A program made the position numbers and the translations under genes. From NCBI RefSeq assembly GCF_003060825.1, contig NZ_CP028922.1, positions 792,501 to 856,500 of the forward strand: a DNA stretch of 64,000 nucleotides. The letters are read 5' to 3'. Under the pieces are notes generated by a model. The model searched no databases. It worked only from the letters and a program-made list of their open reading frames with translations, and was not told the DNA's origin. Positions 29,380 to 37,733 of the stretch are shown here, piece by piece. How positions within the stretch are numbered: position 1 is the first letter of the stretch; each line of letters opens with the position of its first letter. The stretch is from Paenibacillus sp. CAA11. Lineage in GTDB: Bacteria > Bacillota > Bacilli > Paenibacillales > Paenibacillaceae.

Positions 29380-30127
29380 TTTTGGAAATCTGGTGCTTAA
29401 TGAATGGTTGAAGCTGAGTAAGAAACGGACGTTTATCGTGGCTTATTTGATCATGGCCGCTTTTGTGGCGGGATTTGCTTATATATTGTCCGCTTTTAGT
29501 AGCGAGCCGATGACGGCTGCCGAATTTGCTGACGGCATCATGGTTAAGAACGGCCTGGGCCAAATCATGCTCTATATCGTTATTATCGGTACTGCAGGGA
29601 TTATGGCGAGAGAGCACAGTATGGGGACGGTCAAGTTCCTGCTAATCAGAGCTCAGAGCCGTACAAAAATTTTGGCTTCAAAGTATGTAACGATGCTCAT
29701 CTATCTGCTGAGCGTGATGGTGTTCACTTGCGTTTTGGCTTCCGGTCTGGGCTTGCTGATATTCAGTAATGGGGCAGGAGAGTCAAGCTGGACAGATGTT
29801 TTTGCATCTATAGGATATACGGCTATATATTTAGTGATTTACTCGACCCTGACGTTCATGTTCGGTGTATTGACCAAGTCCGCAGGGGCAACAATCGGGA
29901 TCGGATTGTTTGCCGTGATGCTTGAGAGTCTTGCCGGTATGCTTCTCGGAAAGTATGAATTCATCAAGTACCTGGTGTTCGTGAATACCGACTTTACGAT
30001 GTATCAAGGAGGCAAGTCACCAGTTGAGGGAATGACGCCTCTCTTCTCGGCCATAGTGCTGAGCATTTACTTTGTCTTGTTTCTTCTGGTCAGCTTTGTT
30101 ACGTTTAAGAGACGGGATATTGCCTAA
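29372..30127 (+). CDS. ABC transporter permease (ABC-2 type)
   Basis: A 251-residue membrane protein with about six hydrophobic segments. It starts with the 'NEWLKLSKKRTFIVAYLIMAAFVAGFAYI' helix and has a central 'GTAGIMAREHSMGTVKFLLIRAQSRTKILASKY' loop that is characteristic of ABC-2 permeases of the BcrB/lantibiotic-immunity kind. TTG start, overlapping the ATPase stop, with 'gggagg' upstream. The substrate is unknown; by context, cell-envelope-active peptides are plausible. Confidence 0.88.
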   Translation: MRSFGNLVLNEWLKLSKKRTFIVAYLIMAAFVAGFAYILSAFSSEPMTAAEFADGIMVKNGLGQIMLYIVIIGTAGIMAREHSMGTVKFLLIRAQSRTKILASKYVTMLIYLLSVMVFTCVLASGLGLLIFSNGAGESSWTDVFASIGYTAIYLVIYSTLTFMFGVLTKSAGATIGIGLFAVMLESLAGMLLGKYEFIKYLVFVNTDFTMYQGGKSPVEGMTPLFSAIVLSIYFVLFLLVSFVTFKRRDIA

Positions 30128-30172
30128 CCTCAATCAGGTTGATGGAGAGGGCGGCGGAAAGGGGCAAGACTT

Positions 30173-30550
30173 GTGGTAAGCATTGAATTTGACAATAATC
30201 TGCCGATCTATCTGCAAATCATGAATTATTTGAAGCGACAAATTGTGACCGGTGCATTAAAGGCTGGCGATAAAATACCCTCAGTCCGTGAGCTTGCGGC
30301 AGAGATGCAAATTAATCCGAATACGATCCAGCGCACGTTCCAGGAGCTGGAGAGGGAGGAAATTGTGGAGACAAGACGGGGGCTGGGTAGATATGTGACA
30401 AGCGAGGAATCGAAGATTATGGCAATTAAGAAGGAAATGGCGGGCGATTTATTGGGACGATTCATTCAAGGGATGCGCGAACTGGGGTTTGCGGAGGAAG
30501 ATATCGTAGCCATAGTCCAAGAAGCGGTTAAGACCAGTACTCAGGAATAG
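30173..30550 (+). CDS. GntR-family regulator, YtrA subfamily
   Basis: A 125-residue short GntR protein. The wHTH covers about 10-75 ('PIYLQIMNYLKRQIVTGALKAGDKIPSVRELAAEMQINPNTIQRTFQELEREEIVETRRG'-type pattern). Only ~45 residues follow, with no effector domain, as in YtrA. GTG start after 'aaagggg'. It sits between the two transporter pairs of the operon and probably represses the promoter at 28361-28404. Confidence 0.93.
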   Translation: MVSIEFDNNLPIYLQIMNYLKRQIVTGALKAGDKIPSVRELAAEMQINPNTIQRTFQELEREEIVETRRGLGRYVTSEESKIMAIKKEMAGDLLGRFIQGMRELGFAEEDIVAIVQEAVKTSTQE

Positions 30551-30563
30551 GGGAGAACGTAAC

Positions 30564-31262
30564 GTGGAACACGTACTGCAAATGTCAGACATTATCAAAT
30601 ACTACGGTCCTAAACGGGCTCTAAGCGGAGTATCGCTCAGTATTGAGCCAGGTCGAATTGTCGGACTGCTGGGCACGAACGGGAGCGGCAAGAGCACGCT
30701 GATGAAGATTGCCGCCGGTCTGATCCAGCCCTCCTCCGGCACGGTGATAGCTGCAGGCCAGTCGGTTGGTCCCGCTTCGAAGGCGCAGGTATCCTTCATG
30801 CCGGATACACCAGTGACCGAGTCTTGGATGCGGGTTAAGGATGCGATCCGTTATTACCAGGACTTCTATCCAGACTTCAGTACGGAGAAGTCCGAAGAGA
30901 TGCTTTCCTTCATGAAGCTGAATCCGGAGGAGAGGATCACCAGCCTCTCGAAGGGAATGAATGAACGGCTTCAACTGACGCTGGCGCTCTCCCGTCAGTC
31001 CAAGCTGTACCTGCTGGACGAACCCATTGGGGGCGTGGATCCGGTGGCACGTGGCAAAATTCTGGACGCCATTGTTCAGTTCTATGATGAGGACAGCAGT
31101 CTGATTATTTCCACGCATCTTGTCTCAGACATTGAGCGAATCTTTGATGAAGTCATCTTTATCAAGGATGGAGATATTGTACTGCGGGAAGAAGTGGAGA
31201 CATTGCGGATGAAATACGGGAAGAGCGTGGATGAGATGTTTAAAGAGGTGTTTGGCGAATGA
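30564..31262 (+). CDS. ABC transporter ATP-binding protein (YtrB-like)
   Basis: A 232-residue ATPase with Walker A 'GLLGTNGSGKSTLMKIA', signature 'LSKGMNERLQLTLAL', Walker B 'LYLLDEPIGGVDPVARG' and H-loop 'ISTHLVSDIERIF'. Its size and wording resemble YtrB of the B. subtilis ytr operon. GTG start, 13 bp after the GntR gene, and it overlaps the next gene by four bases (ATGA). Confidence 0.92.
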   Translation: MEHVLQMSDIIKYYGPKRALSGVSLSIEPGRIVGLLGTNGSGKSTLMKIAAGLIQPSSGTVIAAGQSVGPASKAQVSFMPDTPVTESWMRVKDAIRYYQDFYPDFSTEKSEEMLSFMKLNPEERITSLSKGMNERLQLTLALSRQSKLYLLDEPIGGVDPVARGKILDAIVQFYDEDSSLIISTHLVSDIERIFDEVIFIKDGDIVLREEVETLRMKYGKSVDEMFKEVFGE

Positions 31263-31993
31263 TTAGGCTGCTTAAATATGATTGGAAAAGAAATGCAACC
31301 GCTCTGCTCGGCTCGGGGGCTGTGCTCATCATAGTTCAGCTTATGCTGGAGGTATTTGCAACCAATCCAGAATTCAGGATTGTAATGAGTATTATGGCTT
31401 ATTCTGCGGCAGCCGTTCTGATTGTGGTCATGGCATGCAAAACCTATGCTCAGAATATCGTCTCCTACAGCCGGCATTTGCTGCCCGTACGAACCAGCTT
31501 CCATGTGCTGTCTCCCATTTTGCTGGCCCTAATCTGCTCTATTATTTTGGGCATTATCATTATCCTCCATCTGATGCTGACGCGACAATTTATCGATCAC
31601 CAGAGATATGTGGAGTTAGTCCAGGTTCACGCATACTCGCTGATATGGGCCGGGGTCCTCATCTTATGGGTATTTATGACCCAGATCATCACCATCTTCC
31701 TTGCGATTACGATCAGCCGCAGCTTCCGCGTTAAGGCCCGCGCTTGGATTGGCCTCATCGCCTACTTTGGAATAGCCTATGTGATGAGCTTCTTGGAGCA
31801 TGTTCTTCAGCTTGAGCCGCTGGGATGGGCGGATGAGATAATTAGAACTAATGAGAAATCAAACACACAGGTCATAGATTTGAATATGAAGGGTCTTCAA
31901 GGCTTCTATAGTACGCTAGCGTTCGAGTTCATCATAGCTTGCCTAATGTTCTTTATCATCGTTCGGCTACTTAAGCGCCGTGTGGAGTCCTAG
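31259..31993 (+). CDS. membrane protein, probable ABC permease partner
   Basis: A 244-residue protein with about six hydrophobic segments (for example 'SIMAYSAAAVLIVVMACKTYA', 'LSPILLALICSIILGIIIILHL', 'ALEFIIACLMFFIIVRLL'). No conserved domain is recognised. Its ATGA overlap with the YtrB-like ATPase and its place at the end of the operon make it the likely transmembrane partner. Family assignment is by context, not sequence. Confidence 0.8.
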   Translation: MIRLLKYDWKRNATALLGSGAVLIIVQLMLEVFATNPEFRIVMSIMAYSAAAVLIVVMACKTYAQNIVSYSRHLLPVRTSFHVLSPILLALICSIILGIIIILHLMLTRQFIDHQRYVELVQVHAYSLIWAGVLILWVFMTQIITIFLAITISRSFRVKARAWIGLIAYFGIAYVMSFLEHVLQLEPLGWADEIIRTNEKSNTQVIDLNMKGLQGFYSTLAFEFIIACLMFFIIVRLLKRRVES

Positions 31994-32017
31994 CTCCGAG
32001 GATTTGAGTAAATGGGG

Positions 32018-32053
32018 AAAGCCCTTCGCTATCCATGATTAGCGGAGGGCTTT
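32018..32053. terminator. terminator of the ABC operon
   Basis: 'aaagcccttcgct' pairs with 'agcggagggcttt' (one G-U) around a 10-nt loop, followed by TTTT. It lies between convergent genes and could also end the DUF1129 gene on the other strand. Confidence 0.85.
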
Positions 32054-32063
32054 TATGCTTAAA

Positions 32064-32753
32064 TTATGAGATCTTCGATTTATGGAAAAAGAGCAGCCGC
32101 TGGCCGATTAGGCCCACAATGAAGATGACGAGGCTATCCCAAGGCGATACCGTGAACGCCGGAAGCAGCGCGCCCAGCAGGAGGAACAGGGCGATAATGC
32201 CAAGCGCGATGCCAAGGTAGATCCCCAGTGTTCTGGGCGACAGCTTCTCCCTTCCTTGAGAGTCCTGCGCTTCCTGCTTCGCCTCCGGCTTAAGAAAGCG
32301 GGTCAGCAGTTCAACAAGTACAATGGCACCCAGGGCGATCAGGAGCAACGTGGAGGTTCCAATTCTTGTATACTCCAGTTCCCCGCCGAACCATTTGCTG
32401 AAGAAGCCGGTCAGCATATAAATAAAGAAAACCCACGTAAGGGCTACCCACGGGATCATAATATAATAAGAGATTTTATCCTTCAGTGTACGCGGCTTGC
32501 GAATCGACAGATCTGCAACAAGCTGTTCCCCGTAAGCAGCCGGGTCTGTGCCGAAGACTTCCTGAACTGGCCGTCCTTTGTCTTGCAGCTTCATCATTTG
32601 GCGTGCCGTCTCCAGCAGAACCTCCTCACCTTTGGCTTCCGTTAGGCTGCTTGAGCGAATATACAGCGCGATTTCGCTGAAAAAGGCTTCATTGTCGGGG
32701 GACATATTTTCTCGCAGCAGATTCGTTTCCCGGATCATTTCGTGGATGTACAT
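32064..32753 (-). CDS. DUF1129-like membrane protein
   Basis: A 229-residue protein with a soluble helical N-terminus (about 1-90, 'DNEAFFSEIALYIRSSSL', 'GRPVQEVFGTDPAAYGEQL') followed by four hydrophobic segments (about 95-220) and a charged stretch 'KPEAKQEAQDSQGREK' between the middle pair. This layout matches DUF1129 proteins of Bacillota, whose function is unknown. The ribosome binding site 'ggagaggagag' is very strong. The 89-bp MITE-like element lies 30 bp before the start, so its promoter may come from, or be moved by, that element. Confidence 0.75.
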   Translation of the reverse strand: MYIHEMIRETNLLRENMSPDNEAFFSEIALYIRSSSLTEAKGEEVLLETARQMMKLQDKGRPVQEVFGTDPAAYGEQLVADLSIRKPRTLKDKISYYIMIPWVALTWVFFIYMLTGFFSKWFGGELEYTRIGTSTLLLIALGAIVLVELLTRFLKPEAKQEAQDSQGREKLSPRTLGIYLGIALGIIALFLLLGALLPAFTVSPWDSLVIFIVGLIGQRLLFFHKSKIS

Positions 32754-32783
32754 ATGTCTCTCCTCTCCAGAGAATTCACTTTC

Positions 32784-32872
32784 TATAGAATGAACTAAAG
32801 TTTTATATTGATCTTTCTAATTAAACGGTCTAATACGGCCCTATAACATTCATTTCTTTAGTTCATTCTATA
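32784..32872 (-). repeat. 89-bp MITE-like element, copy 2 (inverted)
   Basis: Perfect 17-bp terminal inverted repeats ('tatagaatgaactaaag' / 'ctttagttcattctata'). Read on the minus strand it aligns with 9401-9489 over the full 89 bp at about 90% identity. It has no open reading frame. It is inserted directly upstream of the DUF1129 gene. Confidence 0.82.
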
Positions 32873-33095
32873 TAGTTATCAGAATAACCGTTTTCTCCCT
32901 TTTTTCAGTAGTATACTCAGTTCTTCCAGCTGCTGCAAGGGACCAGGGACGTGTCTAGACTACCGACAAAAGATGCAGAATCATGTGAACAAATAATGTC
33001 ATATCGGCTGATTTGGTATAAAAAATGTCGCTTCCTCCGAAACTAGTCCCCATAAAGCCGGTCATTCCGGGACACAGGTCTAAAGGGGGATATGC

Positions 33096-33317
33096 ATGAG
33101 CAAGTTCAAATCGGAATTAACGCGCAAAATGCTGCTGAACAGCAACTCCAGGGGCAGCCTGGAGGAGGTTGCCGACGAAGACACGGCGATTGAATTCGGT
33201 GCGGATGAGGAATTTATGGGAGAAAGACCGGTGAACTTGCTCGAAAATGAGCACTTTCTCGGACAATGGGAAGGTAAAGAGGAGACGCATGCCTTCTTCA
33301 GACATTCCTACGAGTAG
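33096..33317 (+). CDS. small acidic protein of unknown function
   Basis: A 73-residue, strongly acidic protein (many Glu/Asp: 'EEVADEDTAIEFGADEEFMGERP'), with no membrane segment or motif that I recognise. The ribosome binding site 'aaaggggga' is good and a hairpin with GC stem follows the stop codon. The length and base composition look coding. Function unknown. Confidence 0.7.
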   Translation: MSKFKSELTRKMLLNSNSRGSLEEVADEDTAIEFGADEEFMGERPVNLLENEHFLGQWEGKEETHAFFRHSYE

Positions 33318-33324
33318 GAAGGCA

Positions 33325-33362
33325 AGAGCCCGCTTTCGGTGAAGAAAGCGGGCCTTTCCCTT
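33325..33362. terminator. hairpin between convergent genes
   Basis: 'agcccgctttc' (33328-33338) and 'gaaagcgggcc' (33345-33355) form a strong stem followed by 'tttccc'. It probably ends both the acidic-protein gene and, read the other way, the secreted-protein gene. Confidence 0.65.
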
Positions 33363-33368
33363 GCCTAG

Positions 33369-34289
33369 TCAGTCAAGGGGCACATTCTTTTTCAAATAGT
33401 CATTAACAGCATCGGTGCGCTGGTCCTGGTTATCCGCAACAAGCTTCATGAAGCTAGCCAGTTGCGTCAGATAAGGACTGCCTTTGGGGTTATTTCGCTG
33501 CAAGAATGCGAGATAGCCTTTTTTGGCGTTAGGGGTGATCTGCCCTGATTCATAATCGAACAAAGGCGTGTTGTTGGCTCCATAGAAGGTCAACGTTCTA
33601 TATTGCTCAAACAGAGCTTTGATCTGTGTAATCCGGTTGGAATGAGGATACTTCTGTATAAAGCTCTCCTGGGAAAGCGCCCTTGCAGCAATTTCCTGAT
33701 AGCCAATGACAATGGCGGCATCCTTTAACGGCACACGGGTCGATTCTACGCTCATAATACCGATATAGGCCTTAATGTCGGGAGTTACATAAGCGCTGAA
33801 TGGGCTGTACTGGGCATAATCAATCATGGGGAAGAACATGCCCTCCGCAGTCTCCAGGCGGTAACCCTGCTGCTTGGCCTGAGTTAAGAGCTTCTTCAGG
33901 GACGCATCTTGAGTACGTTGGATCAGCGTGCTGAGGGAATCGCCTTGCTTATACAGCTTGGAAAGTTCCGCCTGCACAGAGGGGGCTCCTAGTCGGTTCT
34001 CCAGGGTCTCAAGGGCCTTGTTCTGAGCATTCTCCAAATGCAGGGTCATAAGGCTTGCCTCACGGCGTGTGGCTTTGGAGATGTGCTGCCCCAGGTAAGT
34101 CTTGGCTTGGGCCAGCTTGCCCGGCTGCTTAAGCAGGGCCTCAAAGCTGCGGTAGACTTCGCTGGTTGAGACTGTGCTGACCGCAGTGGCGGATGCGGCA
34201 GCCGCTGCTTGGGTCTGTGGAAGCAGAAGCGGCTGCACAGCAAGCGCAAGCGCGGCAGCAGATAGAGCGGCAAGCTTAATTTTGTTCAT
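33369..34289 (-). CDS. secreted protein of unknown function
   Basis: A 306-residue protein with a clear signal peptide (MNKIKLAALSAAALALAV..., cleavage probably after an AQA/AAA site near 29). The mature part is mostly helical and Ala/Lys/Gln-rich, with no membrane segment. Phrases such as 'RALSQESFIQKYPHSNRITQIKALFEQY' and a C-terminal 'NDYLKKNVPLD' do not match a family I can name. A good ribosome binding site (ggaggc) precedes the ATG. It is exported by inference from the leader only. Confidence 0.75.
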   Translation of the reverse strand: MNKIKLAALSAAALALAVQPLLLPQTQAAAAASATAVSTVSTSEVYRSFEALLKQPGKLAQAKTYLGQHISKATRREASLMTLHLENAQNKALETLENRLGAPSVQAELSKLYKQGDSLSTLIQRTQDASLKKLLTQAKQQGYRLETAEGMFFPMIDYAQYSPFSAYVTPDIKAYIGIMSVESTRVPLKDAAIVIGYQEIAARALSQESFIQKYPHSNRITQIKALFEQYRTLTFYGANNTPLFDYESGQITPNAKKGYLAFLQRNNPKGSPYLTQLASFMKLVADNQDQRTDAVNDYLKKNVPLD

Positions 34290-34527
34290 GGAAAAGCCTC
34301 CCTAGAAGCATGATAATTTTGGCTTACAGAATACAATTACCCTTCTAACGGCAAGACGGTATCAATTGTTGCACAACTGGATCAGGGGAGTATGAACCAT
34401 TTGTAACAGCAAAGTAAGCAAGGCAGGGCTGAAGTTTGACAGCTTAGGCTTAACATGCTAAACTTCTAAATACCATTAAACTAATCGGAATTATTGAGTA
34501 TCTTGATAGAATCAGGGGGACGCGCTT

Positions 34528-35358
34528 ATGGAGAGACACATTGTAATCCATCACGGGGAAGAGAATATGACGGCAAGCATTCACTATCCTGCGGCAGTGG
34601 CCAAGAAGGAAGCGCGCTGTAAGGACAGAGTTCCCCTGGTCATCATTTGTCATGGGTTTGTAGGCAGCCGGATCGGAGTAGACCGCTTGTTCGTGAAGAC
34701 CGCTCGTGAGCTGGCGGAAGGCGGGTACCTGGTTGTACGCTTCGACTATATTGGCTGCGGGGAAAGCAGCGGCGTTTACGGCAGAGAAGGCATGGAGTCG
34801 ATGATTGCCCAGACGAGGGCCGTGCTGGATTACGGGCTCAGCATCGGCGATGTGGATCCCACCCGGGTCACCTTGATCGGACATAGTCTTGGAGGAGCTG
34901 TCGCTCTGCATACGGCCGCGGTGGACCGCCGGGTCAAGAATCTGATTCTCTGGTCTGCCGTTGGGTATCCCTTCAATGACATTGTGAAGATCACGGAGCG
35001 TCAGGTATATGATGATGCGGTCCATTACGGGCATGCCGATTACTTAGGTTATGAGTTTACGCCCGTGTTCTTCGAGTCCTTGGCTCTGTATCAGCCTTTC
35101 CAAGAGGCGCTGAAATTCTCTGGCAATGTGCTTGTCATTCATGGCACCTCGGATGATGTGATTCCGGTAGACTATGCCTTTTTGTATCAAAAGATCTTCT
35201 GGATGCGTCCGGAGGGCCGCTGTGATAAGGAGATTATCTTCCAGGGGGACCATACGTATTCTTCAGGAGATCATCGCAGACAGCTGCTCAAAGTGACCGT
35301 GGATTGGCTGGATCAGCAGGAGAGCATTCAGACCGAATGGCAGCACTGGATGATTTAG
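34528..35358 (+). CDS. alpha/beta hydrolase (feruloyl-esterase-like)
   Basis: A 276-residue serine hydrolase. The oxyanion-hole segment is 'LVIICHGFVGSRIG', the nucleophile elbow 'LIGHSLGGAVALH' (Ser near 123), the Asp probably in 'VIHGTSDDVIPVDYA' and the His in 'GDHTYSSGDHRRQ'. The pattern resembles cinnamoyl/feruloyl esterases, but substrate is unknown. No signal peptide, so cytoplasmic. 'agggggac' precedes the ATG. Confidence 0.88.
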   Translation: MERHIVIHHGEENMTASIHYPAAVAKKEARCKDRVPLVIICHGFVGSRIGVDRLFVKTARELAEGGYLVVRFDYIGCGESSGVYGREGMESMIAQTRAVLDYGLSIGDVDPTRVTLIGHSLGGAVALHTAAVDRRVKNLILWSAVGYPFNDIVKITERQVYDDAVHYGHADYLGYEFTPVFFESLALYQPFQEALKFSGNVLVIHGTSDDVIPVDYAFLYQKIFWMRPEGRCDKEIIFQGDHTYSSGDHRRQLLKVTVDWLDQQESIQTEWQHWMI

Positions 35359-35390
35359 TGGATTGTAGAGAGATTGCTGAACTGAGAGAG

Positions 35391-35420
35391 CAGCCGTCAA
35401 CCCTAACGGGTTGGCGGCTG
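35391..35420 (+). terminator. terminator after the hydrolase gene
   Basis: 13-bp stem 'cagccgtcaaccc' / 'gggttggcggctg' (one G-U) with a TAAC loop; only a short T stretch follows. Confidence 0.8.
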
Positions 35421-35516
35421 TTTATACTTTACTTTGGTTCATGCAAAAGTGGTAAACGCGCGTCCAAAGCATTACAATAGAAGCAAGATGATAAATTGCC
35501 GGAAGGAGTGGCTCCT

Positions 35517-36335
35517 ATGACTATGCCTGCTTTGTTTATTGCGCATGGATCACCTATGCTCGCTCTGGAGGAAAGTGCGTACACCGCCTTTTTGCGGCGG
35601 CTGGGTCAGCGGCTTTCCTGTCCGAAAGCGGTTGCCATCTTCTCGGCGCACTGGGATGAGCCGCACCAAGCCGTAACGGGAGATGACGTGCATAAGGCGC
35701 TCCATGATTATTATGGGTTTCCTGAAGCGTCTTACCAGATTGATTATTCGCCGCCAGGCTCGTCTGAGCTGACGGATCAGATTCAGCAGCTGTTCACGGC
35801 GGGGAATTTGAAATGCCGGGTTGTGCGGCAGCGAGGGCTGGATCATGGCTCCTGGGTAGTGCTGCGGGCGATGTATCCAGAGGCCAACATTCCGGTGGTG
35901 GAGCTCTCCATTGATACCAAGCGTTCTCCCAAGGAGCAGTATGCCATTGGCCAAATGCTGGCTCCGCTGAGAGAGCAGGACGTGCTGGTAATCGGCAGCG
36001 GCGGATTGATTCATAATCCCCGGCTGGCCCGTGACGCCGAGGCGGCAGACCGAGCCCGGCAGTTTGAGAGCTGGATGGCAGAGCGGCTTGATACCTGGAA
36101 GCTCAGCGATCTGCTCCAGTATGATAAGAAAGCGCCGAATGCCCGGCATGCCGTCCCTTCCTATGGGCCGGCGCATCTATCCCCGCTCTTCTACGCGATG
36201 GGAGCGGCGGATACGGACCCGCAGGCGCATAGACTGTATCAAGACTACCAAACTGAAGGAGTTAGCTTGGACTGCTGGCAGTTCGGAGGCGAAGACCTGA
36301 ACCTGCTGGAAGCTTCGAGTGGCAGCATGAAATAG
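35517..36335 (+). CDS. DODA-type extradiol ring-opening dioxygenase (LigB family)
   Basis: A 272-residue metal enzyme of the class III extradiol/4,5-DOPA dioxygenase family (YgiD-like). The metal-binding His residues lie in 'LFIAHGSPML' and 'IFSAHWDEPHQ'; 'GLDHGSWVVLRAMYPEANIPVVELS' and 'VIGSGGLIHN' carry the other conserved His. I choose the ATG at 35517, 8 nt after 'ggaaggag', rather than an upstream TTG at 35496. Natural substrate unknown. Confidence 0.9.
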   Translation: MTMPALFIAHGSPMLALEESAYTAFLRRLGQRLSCPKAVAIFSAHWDEPHQAVTGDDVHKALHDYYGFPEASYQIDYSPPGSSELTDQIQQLFTAGNLKCRVVRQRGLDHGSWVVLRAMYPEANIPVVELSIDTKRSPKEQYAIGQMLAPLREQDVLVIGSGGLIHNPRLARDAEAADRARQFESWMAERLDTWKLSDLLQYDKKAPNARHAVPSYGPAHLSPLFYAMGAADTDPQAHRLYQDYQTEGVSLDCWQFGGEDLNLLEASSGSMK

Positions 36336-36346
36336 ATCGAAATATT

Positions 36347-36383
36347 AGCGCAATGCCTTAAGATATAGGCGTTGCGCTTTTTC
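36347..36383 (+). terminator. terminator after the DODA-type gene
   Basis: 'agcgcaatgcc' pairs with 'ggcgttgcgct' (one G-U), then TTTTTC. Confidence 0.88.
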
Positions 36384-36457
36384 TATATATGGTGGCCTTA
36401 AGACAAGGATAGAAGATATAATGGGAGAATAAACCAATATAACGGAGGAATCGAATT

Positions 36458-37525
36458 TTGTCGTATTTGTCATCTCGCAACATGCTGATCACGCTGCTGG
36501 CGGCTTCCATGCTGCTGTTGTCCGCCTGCGGGCCGAAGGAAGAGGCTGCTCCAGCCGCAGAGCCTGCGGTAACTGTGAATGACCAAGCGCCAGGAGGGAC
36601 AGCTCCAGCGGCCGCTTATACTTCCCCGCTTACCGGTCTCCCGTCCGAGTCTGCGGTGGCATCCCGTCCGATGGCGGTTATGATTAATAATGCGCCAGCG
36701 GCTCGCCCGCAGTCCGGGCTAGGGGAAGCGGATATCGTCTATGAGGTGCTTGCCGAAGGCGGCATCACCCGGCTTGTCGGTATCTTCCAGAGCTCTTCGA
36801 GCGGAGTGAAGATCGGGCCGGTGCGGAGCATCAGGCCTTATCTGATTGATATCGGGGAGAGTTATCATGGTGTGCTGGTGCATGCCGGAGGCAGTCCGGA
36901 TGCCTACGCGCTGATTCAGCAGGAGCATAAGGAAGAGCTGGATGAGATCGGTAAGGGGGGGGCTTATTTCTGGAGAGATAAGACGCGCAAAGCCCCGCAC
37001 AATCTCTATACGAACCTGGAACAGCTGCACGAGGGGACAGCCAAGCAAGGCTTTGCAGCGGAAGATAACGCGGTACCGTCCTACAGCTTCAAGAAGGAGG
37101 ATGACCCCGCCGAAGGTAATGTGGCCAAAGGGGTAGAGGTGAAATTCTTACTGAACAGCTATAAGGTATCTTACCGCTATAATGCAGAAACGCATCTTTA
37201 CGAGCGTTACATCGGGGACAAGCCTCATCAGGATAAGGATACAAGCCAGACGCTGAGCTTTACCAATGTTGTTGTGCTCGGTGCAGATCATGCCGTACTG
37301 GACGATATCGGACGTCTTCATGTAGACCTTACGCTGGGGGGAGAGGCGCTGCTGCTGCAGCGCGGGCGAGTGATCGAAGGAAGATGGATTCGCAAGGCGG
37401 ATGATGTAATCCGGTTCGTACAGAATGGGCAGGAAGTACCCTTCTATCCGGGTAAGACGATATTCAATATTGTGCCGAATGATCCCGATTTCCAAAGCCA
37501 TGTTCAGCTGCTTGATCCCCTGTAG
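36458..37525 (+). CDS. yerB: DUF3048 lipoprotein, YerB-like
   Basis: A 355-residue lipoprotein. The leader ends in the lipobox 'LLLSAC' with Cys at about 24, then an Ala/Pro/Glu-rich linker. The DUF3048 domain starts at 'YTSPLTGLPSESAVASRPMAVMINNAPAARPQSGL' and includes 'EVLAEGGITRLVGIFQS' and 'GPVRSIRPYLIDIG'. YerB of B. subtilis has this architecture; its role is unknown. TTG start, 9 nt after 'ggagg'. In B. subtilis yerB and yerC are neighbours, while here a yerC homologue lies 4.7 kb downstream. Confidence 0.9.
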   Translation: MSYLSSRNMLITLLAASMLLLSACGPKEEAAPAAEPAVTVNDQAPGGTAPAAAYTSPLTGLPSESAVASRPMAVMINNAPAARPQSGLGEADIVYEVLAEGGITRLVGIFQSSSSGVKIGPVRSIRPYLIDIGESYHGVLVHAGGSPDAYALIQQEHKEELDEIGKGGAYFWRDKTRKAPHNLYTNLEQLHEGTAKQGFAAEDNAVPSYSFKKEDDPAEGNVAKGVEVKFLLNSYKVSYRYNAETHLYERYIGDKPHQDKDTSQTLSFTNVVVLGADHAVLDDIGRLHVDLTLGGEALLLQRGRVIEGRWIRKADDVIRFVQNGQEVPFYPGKTIFNIVPNDPDFQSHVQLLDPL

Positions 37526-37618
37526 TGCGTGGGCACCCCATTTTTTGGTGAATTAGGGAGTAATGGAGGAGTAATGAAGGAGTCTTGAGGAAATGCTAAG
37601 AAATAGCCACATGAAAAG

Positions 37619-37658
37619 TTGACGTTAGCGTTTACAATGCCTTTACAATACATTGCAG
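37619..37658 (+). promoter_or_regulatory. candidate PhoP box array upstream of the phosphate genes
   Basis: TTGACG (37619), TTTACA (37631), TTTACA (37642) and TTGCAG (37653) lie 12, 11 and 11 bp apart. Tandem TT(A/T/C)ACA repeats with ~11-bp phase are how PhoP sites look in B. subtilis. They are about 75 bp before the Pit accessory gene, which makes phosphate-starvation control likely, but this is a consensus match only. Confidence 0.5.
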
Positions 37659-37733
37659 AGATTGGTAAGATAACAAGGGTTGTCATCGTTCAATTTTTTT
37701 CGTCAAACTTTTTTGAAAAGGGGATATCCATAA

